Shown: positions 1 through 8,094 of the stretch, piece by piece
Numbering within the stretch: the first letter of the stretch is position 1
How the letters are laid out: each line of letters starts with the position of its first letter
From: Trebonia sp050013875
GTDB taxonomy: Bacteria; Actinomycetota; Actinomycetes; Streptosporangiales; Streptosporangiaceae
Length of the DNA stretch: 64,000 nucleotides
NCBI GenBank assembly: GCA_050013875.1
Contig: JBEKEK010000014.1
Location: 1 to 64,000, forward strand
Direction of reading: 5' to 3'
The notes under the pieces: model-generated
What the model saw: the letters and a program-made list of their open reading frames with translations, nothing else
What the model was told of the DNA's origin: nothing
Database searches by the model: none
Made by a program: the position numbers and the translations under genes

Positions 1-125
1 GGCGGCCGGGGGCCCCGGGGGCTGGGGGGCGGCCTGCACTCCGGGCCGTTCAAGATCCTTCTCTTTTCCTTATTCGGGCCGGGGGGGCCCGGCTGGGCGG
101 GGCCCCCACGGCTGCTCAGGACGGC

Positions 126-536
126 TTACTGCAAGACGAACGGGTCGCTCTGCTTGATCGAGACGATCTGGCCGTTGCTGGTGATGAGGGAGGCCGTGTA
201 CTGGTAGACGTGGCCCTTGTCCCCCGCGGGCTCGGGCCCCACCGACACGGTCCGGCTGAACACGTTGGCGAGCGGGCCTGCTCCCGTCCACCCCGTCCCT
301 GCGCCGAAGTTCCCGGCCCCGTTGAGGGTCGTGGGGATCAGTACCGCCGGGGCGGGCGCGGTGGCCGTCAGGTCACTGCAGCTGATGGACACGGCGTACG
401 GCCCGGTGAGGCCGGCGCCTGCCACCATTTCCAGGATCACGTTGAACGGACCCCCGGCCGGGGCGTTCGGCGCGTCGTCTTGAATGCCGTTCTCGCTCAC
501 GTAAAGGCTCGTGATCTCGGCGTCGTTGAAGTTCAT
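126..536 (-). CDS. Hypothetical protein, 136 aa
   Basis: I do not recognise a family. The 136-residue product begins MNFNDAEITSLYVSENG, is acidic, and alternates short hydrophobic strands with Gly/Ala/Pro turns (GPFNVILEMVAGAGLTGPYAVSISCSDL), which suggests a small beta-sandwich. There is no signal peptide or membrane segment, so it is probably cytoplasmic or exported by another route. The amino-acid composition looks like a real protein, unlike the Arg/Pro/Gly-rich overlapping frames. The gene stands alone: the window edge lies beyond its 3' end and about 200 bp separate it from the next gene, which is on the same strand. The start ATG has the purine-rich stretch AAGGAG about 7 nt upstream, a good ribosome binding site that fixes the start. 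Confidence 0.6.
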   Translation of the reverse strand: MNFNDAEITSLYVSENGIQDDAPNAPAGGPFNVILEMVAGAGLTGPYAVSISCSDLTATAPAPAVLIPTTLNGAGNFGAGTGWTGAGPLANVFSRTVSVGPEPAGDKGHVYQYTASLITSNGQIVSIKQSDPFVLQ

Positions 537-737
537 GGATACGCTCCTTGCTTGGTTTCTGCGATGCCGCGGTTCCGGCGGCTGGAGGCCCTCCGTTTAT
601 GTGGAGGCGCCCACGTCGCGCCAGATACGGGCACGTTCGACCCGATAAGGACCAAAACGGGCTGTCTGAGTGGCCAGCGGCCGTGATCGTCTCGGTGATC
701 ACGGGCCGAGGTCACTCCTGCGCGGGAGATCGGCCGA
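537..737. other. Intergenic region upstream of the 136-aa gene
   Basis: About 200 bp without a credible gene. It holds the ribosome binding site of the 136-aa gene next to its start and a short palindrome, GTGATCAC, near 694-701. I see no clear -35/-10 pair and no RNA structure that I can name. Confidence 0.3.
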
Positions 738-2252
738 TCAGTCGCCCGGGATGACCAGGCAGCTGGCGGTGGCGGTGGCGACGAGCTTGCCGGTGCCATC
801 GAAGATCTCGGCGCGGGAGAACGCGACCCGGCGGCCCGGCTTGACGACGGTGCCGACCGCCCGCAGGGTTCCGCTGTCCCTGGTCACCGGGCGGGTGTAG
901 CTGACGTTGAGGTCGACCGAGGTGTAGCTGACGCCCGCCTCAAGCGTGGTGCGCACGGCCAGCGCCGTCACCGTGTCGGCCATGGCGCAGACCAGACCGC
1001 CGTGCACGGCGCCGAGCACGTTGTAGACCGATTCGTCGGGCACCGCCTCGAAGACCACCCGGCCCTGCTCGGCCTCGACCGCACGGAACCCGAGCAGCAT
1101 CGCCAGCGGCGCGGGCGGCAGCTTGCCGTCCCGCAGGGCCTCAAGGAACTCCAGGCCGGACAGGCCCGCCCCGCCTGACGCGGTGACCAGCGGGTCATAC
1201 CACTGGACGGTCTTCGTCAGCGGCGCTCCCCAGTCCGCCGCGCCCGCCGGCGTCTCCCGCGGGGCGTTCCCCTGGACGGCTTGGCGGGGATGCGCCTGCG
1301 CCAGCACCTGGTCCATCGTCTCCATGATCGAGATGGTCTCGTCCAGCGGCATGAGCGGGCTCTCCAGCTCACCGGCGGCTAGCCGGCGGGCGACCTCGTC
1401 GGCCTGGTGGCGCAGGCCCCGGCCCTCGTGGACCGATTCGACGCGGATCGGGTCGCCGTTCCTCGGCAGCAGCGTGACCGCCGCGGGCGCGTAAAAGTCG
1501 CCATCGACCTCGATCCTCGCTTCGGTGCCGACGATCGCGGCCCGGGTCGGGCTCTTCGCCCGCAGCGTGCAGGTGAGCACGGCCTGCGCACCGCTGTCGT
1601 AGCCGAACAGCATGGACGTCTGCGCGTCGACGCCGGTGAACGCCGGGTCGCTCATGGACACGACGCGGCTCGGCGCGCCGAGGACCATCGACGCGAAAGA
1701 CACCGGGTACACGCCCAGGTCAAGCAGCGCGCCGCCGCCCAGTTCCGGCGCGAACAGGCGGAACCCGGCGTCCTCGGCGAACCACTGGCCGTGGTCGGCG
1801 GTCACCGTGACGACGTCGCCAAGCAGGCCCTCCACGAGCCAGTCACGGATCAGGCCCACGTGCGGCAGGAAACGGGTCCACATCGCCTCCATGGCGAACA
1901 GCCCCCGCTCCCGTGCCAGCCCGACGATGTCACGGGCCTCGGCCGCGTTCATCGTGAACGGCTTCTCGACCAGCACATGCTTGCCCGCCCGGAGCGCCAG
2001 CATCGCGTTGTCGTGATGCATCGGGTGCGGCGACGCGACGTAGACGACATCCACCTCCGGGTCGGCCACCAGCGACTCGTAGCTGCCGTGCCGGTGATCG
2101 ATGCCAAACTCGTCCGCGAAGCGGTCCGCGGACGCCTGACTGCGCGATCCGACCGCGACGACATCGCCGGAATCGGTCAGCCGGAGATCGGTCGCGAACG
2201 CGCCCGCGATCCCGCCCGTTCCGAGAATTCCCCACCGCACTGGGCTGTCCAC
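738..2252 (-). CDS. Gfo/Idh/MocA oxidoreductase fused to a PaaI-type thioesterase
   Basis: Two domains in one 504-residue frame. Residues 1 to about 330 are a Gfo/Idh/MocA NAD(P)-dependent oxidoreductase: the Rossmann motif GILGTGGIAGAF is at residues 8-19, YVASPHPMHHDN and the family motif VLVEKPFTMN follow, and the C-terminal beta-sheet half is GGGALLDLGVYP onward. Residues about 338-504 are a PaaI/hotdog thioesterase with NVLGAVHGGLVCAMADT, typical of enzymes that hydrolyse aryl- or acyl-CoA. The thioesterase half is closely similar to the free-standing protein encoded at 19205-19759, over its whole length. The two activities have no obvious common substrate, so the fusion may come from loss of a stop codon between two co-directional genes. 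GTG start with AAGGA 5 nt upstream. Substrates are unknown. Confidence 0.88.
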   Translation of the reverse strand: MDSPVRWGILGTGGIAGAFATDLRLTDSGDVVAVGSRSQASADRFADEFGIDHRHGSYESLVADPEVDVVYVASPHPMHHDNAMLALRAGKHVLVEKPFTMNAAEARDIVGLARERGLFAMEAMWTRFLPHVGLIRDWLVEGLLGDVVTVTADHGQWFAEDAGFRLFAPELGGGALLDLGVYPVSFASMVLGAPSRVVSMSDPAFTGVDAQTSMLFGYDSGAQAVLTCTLRAKSPTRAAIVGTEARIEVDGDFYAPAAVTLLPRNGDPIRVESVHEGRGLRHQADEVARRLAAGELESPLMPLDETISIMETMDQVLAQAHPRQAVQGNAPRETPAGAADWGAPLTKTVQWYDPLVTASGGAGLSGLEFLEALRDGKLPPAPLAMLLGFRAVEAEQGRVVFEAVPDESVYNVLGAVHGGLVCAMADTVTALAVRTTLEAGVSYTSVDLNVSYTRPVTRDSGTLRAVGTVVKPGRRVAFSRAEIFDGTGKLVATATASCLVIPGD

Positions 2253-2389
2253 TGAAGTCCTTGTCCCTTCTCAGGGGCCGGGGCCGGCCGACCGAACCAC
2301 CTGTACATTCCCGCTCGCCGCCGGGCCCCCCGGGGCCCGGCCTGTCGGCTCGCGGGGAGTCCGCGCGAGCAGGTTATCCCGTGGCCCGG

Positions 2390-3496
2390 TCACCAGGCGA
2401 AGGTGTTGGCCTCTCCGACCGGTGACGCGGGGATGAGCTGGTCCAGGTGGATCCTGGCGTAGTGGCCGTCCTCGATGCTGGCCTGGGTGGTGCCGCACTG
2501 GATGATCAGGTGCCCGCCGGCGGGATCGGCCCACAGGATTCCGCAGTACCACGGGGTCTCGGGGGACGGTATCGCCGGCGTGAGGACCGCCCGCAGCTTG
2601 CCGGTGGCGGCCGAGTAGGTGACGAAGTCGGTCGTGGCGTTGGTCGACCGCCCGGCGAGCACGGTGGATCCGTTGAGGGTGATCACCGGGTTGTCCGGGG
2701 TGTAGTAAGCCGGCGTCCCGGTGGTGGCGGGCAGGATCAGACGGGAGTCGAGCAGATTGGCGCCCGCGGCGGCGGTGTCAAGCAGGCGCAGGCCTGAGCG
2801 GGCCTGGTCATTGGCGTTGTCCCCGTAGTAGAAGGCCACCGTGCGGTCGCCCGCCCAGGACACGGTGCTGGCGCCGCCGTTGGCAGTGGACCAGATCCGG
2901 GTATCCCCGGTGGCCAGGGTGGTGACGGCGAGGCGGCCGGTGACCGGCCCGACCGGGTTGTTCTGCCACGCCACCGCGAGCCTGCTCGCGTCGGCGGTCA
3001 AGGCGATGCCATAGATCTGGGCGTCACGCAGCGACGGGACGTTCAGCCGGGTCAGCCGGGCGGGGCTGCCGCCGGCTGTCAGACGCAGCAGGTAGAACCG
3101 GATCACGAGGTCCTTCTGATCGGCCAGCACGAAGCTGCGGTCATCGGCCGCGGCCGTGACCCACTCGAAGTCCGAGCCCGCGCCCGGCGGGTCTACCTGG
3201 CCCAGGTGCTTGCCGGTGAACAGGTCAAGCACGGTAGCGGTGGCGCCGCCGTGACCGAGGAGCACCGCATAGGGCGGCACGCCGCGCAGAGCAGCTGGCG
3301 CGGGGGCATCGCCGGGCCGCTGGAATCCGGACAAGAAGACAGCCGCCGCCGCTGCCACCGTCAGGCCCAAGACGGCGGTCCTGCGGGCGGTGCGCCGCCG
3401 CCCGCGCCGACGGAGCACGGGCAGGGCGGGCGGGCGGCTCCCCCGCAACGGCCGCGCCCACGCGGTGAACTGCTCGCGGAGCTGGTCATCGTGCAT
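2390..3496 (-). CDS. Membrane-anchored beta-propeller-like protein, sigma-factor partner
   Basis: 368 residues. The N-terminus (MHDDQLREQFTAWARPL) is short and cytoplasmic, a basic patch RRRGRRRTARR precedes one membrane helix (about residues 38-56, VLGLTVAAAAAVFLSGF), and about 300 extracytoplasmic residues follow with repeated strand motifs (ADDRSFVLADQ, ADASRLAVAWQ, GDRTVAFYYG) that resemble WD40/TolB-like propeller blades. The ATG overlaps the last 11 bp of the upstream ECF sigma gene, so the two are translationally coupled; the open frame continues upstream but only as a shadow of that sigma gene. Proteins in this position often serve as membrane partners or anti-sigma-like regulators of SigE-family sigma factors, but no zinc-finger anti-sigma motif is visible. 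The role is therefore inferred from position. Confidence 0.75.
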   Translation of the reverse strand: MHDDQLREQFTAWARPLRGSRPPALPVLRRRGRRRTARRTAVLGLTVAAAAAVFLSGFQRPGDAPAPAALRGVPPYAVLLGHGGATATVLDLFTGKHLGQVDPPGAGSDFEWVTAAADDRSFVLADQKDLVIRFYLLRLTAGGSPARLTRLNVPSLRDAQIYGIALTADASRLAVAWQNNPVGPVTGRLAVTTLATGDTRIWSTANGGASTVSWAGDRTVAFYYGDNANDQARSGLRLLDTAAAGANLLDSRLILPATTGTPAYYTPDNPVITLNGSTVLAGRSTNATTDFVTYSAATGKLRAVLTPAIPSPETPWYCGILWADPAGGHLIIQCGTTQASIEDGHYARIHLDQLIPASPVGEANTFAW

Positions 3497-3998
3497 CACG
3501 TACCGCCTCCGGTCCCTCAGCGAGTTCGGCTTCAAGCCGCCGCCGGCCGGCGGCGAGACGTGTCTTGACCGTGCCCACCGGCAGGCCGCATTCCCGGGCG
3601 ATCGCCTCGACCGGCAGATCGGCCAGATAGTGCAGGGCGAGCACCTGGCGCTCGCGCAGCGGCAGTCGCCGCAGCGCGGCGCCCAGGGCGGTGAACGGGA
3701 GCGAGTCGCCGGGCTCAGGCCCGGAAACCGGCCGTTGCGCGGCGAGCCTGACGTAAGCCCCGACGGCACGCCGGAACCGCCGCCCTGAGTCAACCGCGAT
3801 CCGCAGCGCCACCCGCCTGACCCACGCCTCCGGCAGCTCGTAACCACCCACCCGGGGCCAGCGCATGAGGGCTCGCGCGAACGCCTCCTGGGCGACATCT
3901 TCCGCCTGATCCCGGTCGGTTAGCACGGCTGCCACCATCGCCACGATCCGGCCATAGTTGGCCTCATAGAATTCCTGAAATTCGGCATCCCGCCGCAC
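3486..3998 (-). CDS. ECF sigma factor, SigE-like family
   Basis: 170 residues, the usual size for actinobacterial SigE-family sigma-70 factors. Region 2 is FQEFYEANYGRIVAMVAAVLTDRDQAEDVAQEAFARALMRWPRV, including the core-binding DQAEDVAQEAF; region 4 is LRRLPLRERQVLALHYLADLPVEAIARECGLPVGTVKTRLAAGRRRL with a clear helix-turn-helix. I chose the GTG at 3998 (VRRDAEFQ) because GAGGTGAG sits just upstream and because conserved region 2 begins a few residues later; the frame stays open far upstream without meaning. The gene overlaps the downstream membrane-anchored protein by 11 bp, forming a two-gene sigma/partner unit. Target promoters cannot be deduced. Confidence 0.88.
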   Translation of the reverse strand: MRRDAEFQEFYEANYGRIVAMVAAVLTDRDQAEDVAQEAFARALMRWPRVGGYELPEAWVRRVALRIAVDSGRRFRRAVGAYVRLAAQRPVSGPEPGDSLPFTALGAALRRLPLRERQVLALHYLADLPVEAIARECGLPVGTVKTRLAAGRRRLEAELAEGPEAVRDAR

Positions 3999-4227
3999 CA
4001 GCTCACCTCTCGCTCCGCTCGCTAGCACCGTGATGCAAGGACGAGGGATACACGCCGGAGCGCTTAAGCGGGCCTGGATCAAAGGTAACGATCTGCTAAA
4101 GATCGCAGCCCGCGGCAGCGTGATCTCAGCGTGACCTTCGAGACCGTCGACTAGGACGCCGTGGTGGACCGGTGGTCCCAGCCGTGTCACCCGCCACGGC
4201 GGGACTGGAGTGCGCGGCGGTGTCGCG
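3999..4227. other. Intergenic region upstream of the SigE-type sigma gene
   Basis: About 230 bp of lower GC content upstream of the minus-strand sigma gene. It should hold that operon's promoter. I see no convincing operator or terminator. Confidence 0.3.
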
Positions 4228-4590
4228 TCACGTCCCCGCGGGCAATCCGAGACTCGCGGCGACGGCCTCGGGGTCCGCGCAGCCGACGATCCACTCGTCG
4301 TAGGAGCTTCCCGCGAGGCGGACCCGCAGCCCGCGGGGCGTGTCGCGATGGACCGCGGCGAAGAGCCGTTTCGTAGCGCCCTGCACCGTACCGACCTCGA
4401 CGACGCCGGGGAGTCGGGTGCCGATCTTGATTCCGGCGCTGACTCCGACAGGAGCGTGGGCATCCTCGAGGACCTCCACTGCGCGTACCGCCGACAGCGG
4501 GGCGCGCAGGTCGCCGTGGACGCCCTCGACCTTCTCCACCCCGGCGAGATGCAGCACCAGCTCGCCACCCTCGACACGCAGCTCAGCCAC
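4228..4590 (-). CDS. Small conserved hypothetical protein, PH-like fold
   Basis: 120 residues beginning MAELRVEGGELVLHLAGVEKVEGVHGDLRAPLSAVRAVEVLEDA. The pattern of short strands ending in a single helix (DPEAVAASLGL) with SYDEWIVGCADPEAVA near the end resembles the small bacterial PH-like proteins common in actinobacteria, where the last part reads like 'viglddPeavvarL'. There is no signal peptide or membrane helix, so it is cytoplasmic. The gene is divergent from the ArsR-like regulator that starts at 4666, about 75 bp away, and the two may share a control region. Function unknown. Confidence 0.75.
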   Translation of the reverse strand: MAELRVEGGELVLHLAGVEKVEGVHGDLRAPLSAVRAVEVLEDAHAPVGVSAGIKIGTRLPGVVEVGTVQGATKRLFAAVHRDTPRGLRVRLAGSSYDEWIVGCADPEAVAASLGLPAGT

Positions 4591-4653
4591 CCTGACCCCC
4601 TTGGCTCGAATGATCCATAATTAAGAACATTAGCATTAATGGGCAATGAGGGC

Positions 4654-4668
4654 TAGGCTCAGGTCGTG
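4654..4668 (+). promoter_or_regulatory. Leaderless -10 element TAGGCT before GTG start
   Basis: TAGGCT at 4654-4659 ends 6 nt before the GTG at 4666, and no Shine-Dalgarno sequence is present. In actinobacteria a TANNNT hexamer 6-7 nt upstream of the start codon marks a leaderless transcript. Confidence 0.5.
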
Positions 4669-5316
4669 GCTAGCGCTGACCTGTTGCTGCACCCGGTGCG
4701 GCTGCGCATCGTGAAGACGTTCCTCGGGGACCGTGCACTGACCACGCGCCAGCTTGCCGCCGAGCTGCCCGACGTGCCCGCCGCCAGCGTCTACCGCCAC
4801 GTTGCCCTGCTGGCCGAGGCCGGGGTGCTCAACGTCGTGTCCGAGCGACGTGTTCGCGGCATCACCGAACGGACCTACACCCTGCGGATTTACGCCGCCC
4901 AGATACAGCCGGGTGAGATCGCGGAGATGACCCCGGCCGATCACGCGAGCGCGTTCCTGGCCTACGTGGCCGGGCTGCTCGGGGACTTCGACCGCTACCT
5001 CGCCGCCGAGCCGGGCGACCCGCATCGCGACGGCGCCGGCTACCGGGTGGCCGGCCTGTGGCTCACCGACGCCGAACTCGCCGGCTACCTCCGCGACCTC
5101 GCCGCCATCACCGCGCCCCGCCTTGCCAACGCACCCGGCCAGGGCCGCCGGCGGCGGATCCTCTACACCGTCATGCTGCCCGCGCCCGAGGACTCCGGTG
5201 CGCGCGGGAACCCCAGTGCACCCGGGAACACACGTGCACCCGGGAACACACGTGGCGAAACCGGCCGGCCGTCCCCGCCGCGCCGGCCACGGACCCGTAG
5301 GAAGGAGAGCCAGTGA
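4666..5316 (+). CDS. ArsR-type winged-helix transcriptional regulator
   Basis: 216 residues. The N-terminal winged helix (residues about 3-70) reads LLHPVRLRIVKTFLGDRALTTRQLAAELPDVPAASVYRHVALLAEAGVLNVVSERRVRG, as in ArsR-like regulators with a helix-turn-helix_20 or DUF-type C-terminal half. The C-terminus after residue 178 is a low-complexity Gly/Pro/Arg tail made partly of three 18-bp repeats (5198-5251). Its stop overlaps the start of the next gene (GTGA at 5313), so regulator and hydrolase form a two-gene operon; this pairing of a winged-helix regulator with an alpha/beta hydrolase suggests that the hydrolase substrate or product is the inducer, though that is inference. Start GTG is leaderless. 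Confidence 0.85.
   Translation: MASADLLLHPVRLRIVKTFLGDRALTTRQLAAELPDVPAASVYRHVALLAEAGVLNVVSERRVRGITERTYTLRIYAAQIQPGEIAEMTPADHASAFLAYVAGLLGDFDRYLAAEPGDPHRDGAGYRVAGLWLTDAELAGYLRDLAAITAPRLANAPGQGRRRRILYTVMLPAPEDSGARGNPSAPGNTRAPGNTRGETGRPSPPRRPRTRRKESQ
5198..5251 (+). repeat. 18-bp in-frame tandem repeat, 3 units
   Basis: Units 5198-5215, 5216-5233 and 5234-5251. The last two are identical (GTGCACCCGGGAACACAC), the first has diverged. They encode GARGNP, SAPGNT and RAPGNT blocks in the tail of the winged-helix regulator. Confidence 0.85.
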
Positions 5317-6614
5317 ACCCCACCGGACCTGAAGCGTTCCCGACGGGGCCGGAGGCCAGGGCGCTGGCCGTCCTCGGCCTGGCCCAGGCGGGACAGTTCG
5401 CCGACATCCGCGACCTGTTCACCGAGGGACTGCGCCCGATGGTCACCGCCGCCGCGCTGCAAGCGGCCTGGGAGGCCGCACTGGCCGAGCGCGGCCCGGT
5501 CACCTCGGCCGGCACCCCCGCCAGCGAGCCGGTCGCCGGCCAGCTGACCGCCGTGAAGATCCCGGTAACGTTCGAGCGCGGCGCGCTGACGCTCGCGGTC
5601 TACCTGACCGGAGACGGCCAGCTCACCGGCCTCCAGCTCGAACCGCCGGCCGACCCCGAGCCCGCCGCGCCGTGGCAGCCGCCCAGCTACGCGGATCCCG
5701 GCCGCTTCGACGAACACGAGATTACCCTCGGGTCAGGACCGCTGGCCGTGCCCGGCACGCTCAGCCTGCCGCACGAGCCTGGGCCGCTGCCCGCGGTGGT
5801 GCTCCTCGGCGGTTCCGGACCCGCCGACCGCGACGGCACCATCTTGCGGAGCAGGCCGCTCAAGGACCTCGCCTGGGGCCTGGCCAGCCGTGGCATCGCC
5901 GTGCTGCGCTTCGACAAGGTGACCTACGCTCACCCCAACGCGGTGCGCGCCAACCGCGACTTCACCGTCGCCGACGAGTACCGGCCGGACGCCCTGGCGG
6001 CCATCGGCCTGCTCAAGGACCATCCCGCCATCGACGCCACCCGCATCTTCCTGGCCGGCCATAGTCTCGGCGCCACCATCGCCCCCCGCGTCGCCGCCGC
6101 CGAACCCGCCTCGGTCGCCGGGCTGATCGTCCTGGCCGGCGGCACCGAACCGCTGCAGTGGGCGGCGGTCCGCCAAGTCCGCTACATCGCGTCCTTGGAC
6201 GCGGCCACTGCCGCCGGGGCCGAGCCGGGCATCGCCGTGATGACCGCCCAGGCCAGGAAGGTCGATGACCCCAGCCTGTCACCGGAGACCCCCGACGCTG
6301 AGCTGCCGTTCGGCGTGCCCGCCCCGTACTGGCTCGACCTGCGCGGCTACGACCCGGTGGCGGCCGCGGCCGCCCTCGGCAAGCCGATGCTCATCCTTCA
6401 AGGGGGCAGGGACTACCAGGTGACGGTGGCCGACGACCTCAGCCGCTGGCAGGCCGGCCTCGGCCAGCAGCCCGCGGTCACGATCCGCGTGTTCCCGGCC
6501 GACAATCACTTCTTCTTCCCCGGCACCGGCCTCTCGAGCCCCGCCGAACTCGCGACCGCGCAGCACGTGGACCCCGACGTCATCGCCGGCGTCGGCGACT
6601 GGCTGACCAGGTAA
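5313..6614 (+). CDS. Alpha/beta hydrolase with N-terminal DUF3887-like domain
   Basis: 433 residues. Residues about 10-110 (ARALAVLGLAQAGQFADIRDLFTEGLRPMV) are a DUF3887/NTF2-like domain, often found before serine hydrolases. The catalytic domain follows: oxyanion region VVLLGGSGPADRDGT, nucleophile elbow AGHSLGAT (Ser about 250), acid GGRDYQV and His in DNHFFF. There is no signal peptide, so it is cytoplasmic. It overlaps the upstream regulator by 4 bp (GTGA). Its last 336 bp also lie opposite the open 3' extension of the FAD dehydrogenase gene. Substrate unknown; esterases and lipases of this layout act on small esters. Confidence 0.88.
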   Translation: MNPTGPEAFPTGPEARALAVLGLAQAGQFADIRDLFTEGLRPMVTAAALQAAWEAALAERGPVTSAGTPASEPVAGQLTAVKIPVTFERGALTLAVYLTGDGQLTGLQLEPPADPEPAAPWQPPSYADPGRFDEHEITLGSGPLAVPGTLSLPHEPGPLPAVVLLGGSGPADRDGTILRSRPLKDLAWGLASRGIAVLRFDKVTYAHPNAVRANRDFTVADEYRPDALAAIGLLKDHPAIDATRIFLAGHSLGATIAPRVAAAEPASVAGLIVLAGGTEPLQWAAVRQVRYIASLDAATAAGAEPGIAVMTAQARKVDDPSLSPETPDAELPFGVPAPYWLDLRGYDPVAAAAALGKPMLILQGGRDYQVTVADDLSRWQAGLGQQPAVTIRVFPADNHFFFPGTGLSSPAELATAQHVDPDVIAGVGDWLTR

Positions 6615-7955
6615 CCGCGGGAGGACGTTCGGGTTCAGCGTGCCGGCCGGGTCAAATGCGGAGCGGAGCCGCGCGAATAGCGCGAGCTCGGCTTCACCGC
6701 GCGCCAGCGGCAGCCAGCGTGCTTTCAGGGCACCGATGCCGTGCTCGGCCGAGATGGAGCCGCCGAGCGAGGCGACGAACGAAAGCAGCGCGTCCTCATG
6801 GCGGCCGTCCGCCGCTTGCGCCGGGACGATGTTCACGTGCAGATTGCCGTCGGCGACGTGGCCGAAGGTAATGACCACGGCGCCCGGGTCCACCGCGGTG
6901 ACAACGGCAGCCGCCTCGGAGGCGAGCCGCACCCATCGCGCGGCGGGCACCGACACGTCGAGCTTGATCGGCACGCCGAGGAACCCGGCCGCCTCCGGAT
7001 GCCGTTCCCGGTAGGCCCAGAGCCGCCCGCGTTCGGCCGCCGACTCCCCCACGGCGGCCTCCCGGTCGCCGATGACGTCCGCCAGTTCGTCGAGGGCGCC
7101 GGGCCCGGACGCCTCAAGCAGCAGATAGGCCCGCGCCGGCCGGGCCAGCGGCGGCGCCAGTCCGGCCTGCGCGACGAGAATGTCCAGGCCCGCCGGCGTG
7201 AAGAACTCGGCCGAGACGAGGCCGCTGACCTCCCTGACCGCCCGCTGGGCCAGCGCGTGCAGCTCGCCGAGACCGCTCAGCCCGACAAGCGCGGTGACGG
7301 TGTCCCGCAGCCGCGGAACCAGCCGGAGCCTGGCCTGGGTGACGACGGCCAGGGTGCCTTCCGAACCGGCGAGCAGGGCGGGGTAGTCGTAGCCGGTGTT
7401 GTCCTTGACCAGCCCGGCCAGGTGCGAGACGACGGCGCCATCGGCGAGCACCGCCTCAATGCCGCGCAACTGCGCGCGCATCGGCCCGAAGCGCAGGACG
7501 CGCAGCCCGCCGGCGTTGGTCGCCACCGCCCCGCCGACGGTGGCGCTGTCCCTGCTGGCGATCAGGATCCCCAGATCCAATGCCGGGTCGGCGTCCGCCA
7601 CCTGCGCAAGCGTCACCCCGGCGCCGACCGTGAGCTGCGATGCCTCTTGGTCGACGGGCCCCAGCTGGTTCAGCCGGGTCAGGCTGAGCACAACCTCGCC
7701 CCGCAGCGGCACCCCGCCGCCGACCAGCCCGGTATTCCCTCCTTGGGGCACGACGGGTATCCCTGCGTCGGTGCACAGGGCCAGCACGGCCGCGACCTCG
7801 GCGGTGTCGCGCGGCCGCACAACGGCCGGCGTCCGCCCACGGAAACGGCCTGTCCAGTCGACGGCGAAACCCTCGGTCGCGTCCCCGGTCAGCACGTGCG
7901 GCTCCCCCACGATGGCGGCGAGCGAGGCGAGCACCGCGGCTGGAAGCTTCATCAT
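6279..7955 (-). CDS. FAD-binding dehydrogenase, GlcD/D-2-hydroxyacid type, with antisense extension
   Basis: FAD-linked oxidase of the GlcD family, which oxidises D-2-hydroxyacids such as D-lactate or glycolate. The PCMH-type FAD domain carries PAVVRPRDTAEVAAVLALC, VVPQGGNTGLVGGG (FAD pyrophosphate loop) and SATVGGAVATNAGG; the C-terminal cap has VVITFGHVADGNLHVNI and the hallmark SAEHGIGALK. The family normally ends at FDPAGTLNPNVLP, reached here near 6620, about residue 445. No stop follows, so the frame continues about 112 residues antisense to the hydrolase gene before stopping at 6279. Those residues (LPGQPVADAGDDV...) resemble no protein. Start uncertain: ATGs at 7955 and 7952 fit the family, a GTG at 7997 is also possible, and none has a strong ribosome binding site. 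Confidence 0.85.
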   Translation of the reverse strand: MMKLPAAVLASLAAIVGEPHVLTGDATEGFAVDWTGRFRGRTPAVVRPRDTAEVAAVLALCTDAGIPVVPQGGNTGLVGGGVPLRGEVVLSLTRLNQLGPVDQEASQLTVGAGVTLAQVADADPALDLGILIASRDSATVGGAVATNAGGLRVLRFGPMRAQLRGIEAVLADGAVVSHLAGLVKDNTGYDYPALLAGSEGTLAVVTQARLRLVPRLRDTVTALVGLSGLGELHALAQRAVREVSGLVSAEFFTPAGLDILVAQAGLAPPLARPARAYLLLEASGPGALDELADVIGDREAAVGESAAERGRLWAYRERHPEAAGFLGVPIKLDVSVPAARWVRLASEAAAVVTAVDPGAVVITFGHVADGNLHVNIVPAQAADGRHEDALLSFVASLGGSISAEHGIGALKARWLPLARGEAELALFARLRSAFDPAGTLNPNVLPRLPGQPVADAGDDVGVHVLRGREFGGAREAGAGEEEVIVGREHADRDRGLLAEAGLPAAEVVGHRHLVVPAPLKDEHRLAEGGRGRHRVVAAQVEPVRGGHAERQLSVGGLR

Positions 7956-8094
7956 CAGCTCAGGCCCATCTGGAGGCGTGCAGGGAACGCCAGCCACCGT
8001 AAGGCATCCGGCCGGGTTCCGTCAGCGCCCAACGCGGCGGCAGGGGCCCCGGGCGCGCCAGCGGCCCAGGCCCCTCATCCGGCATCGTGCCGTG

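Noticed and set aside
75..91. Terminator after the 136-aa gene
   Set aside because: CGGGCC/GGCCCG stem is short, lies in G-runs, and has no T-run in the needed direction.
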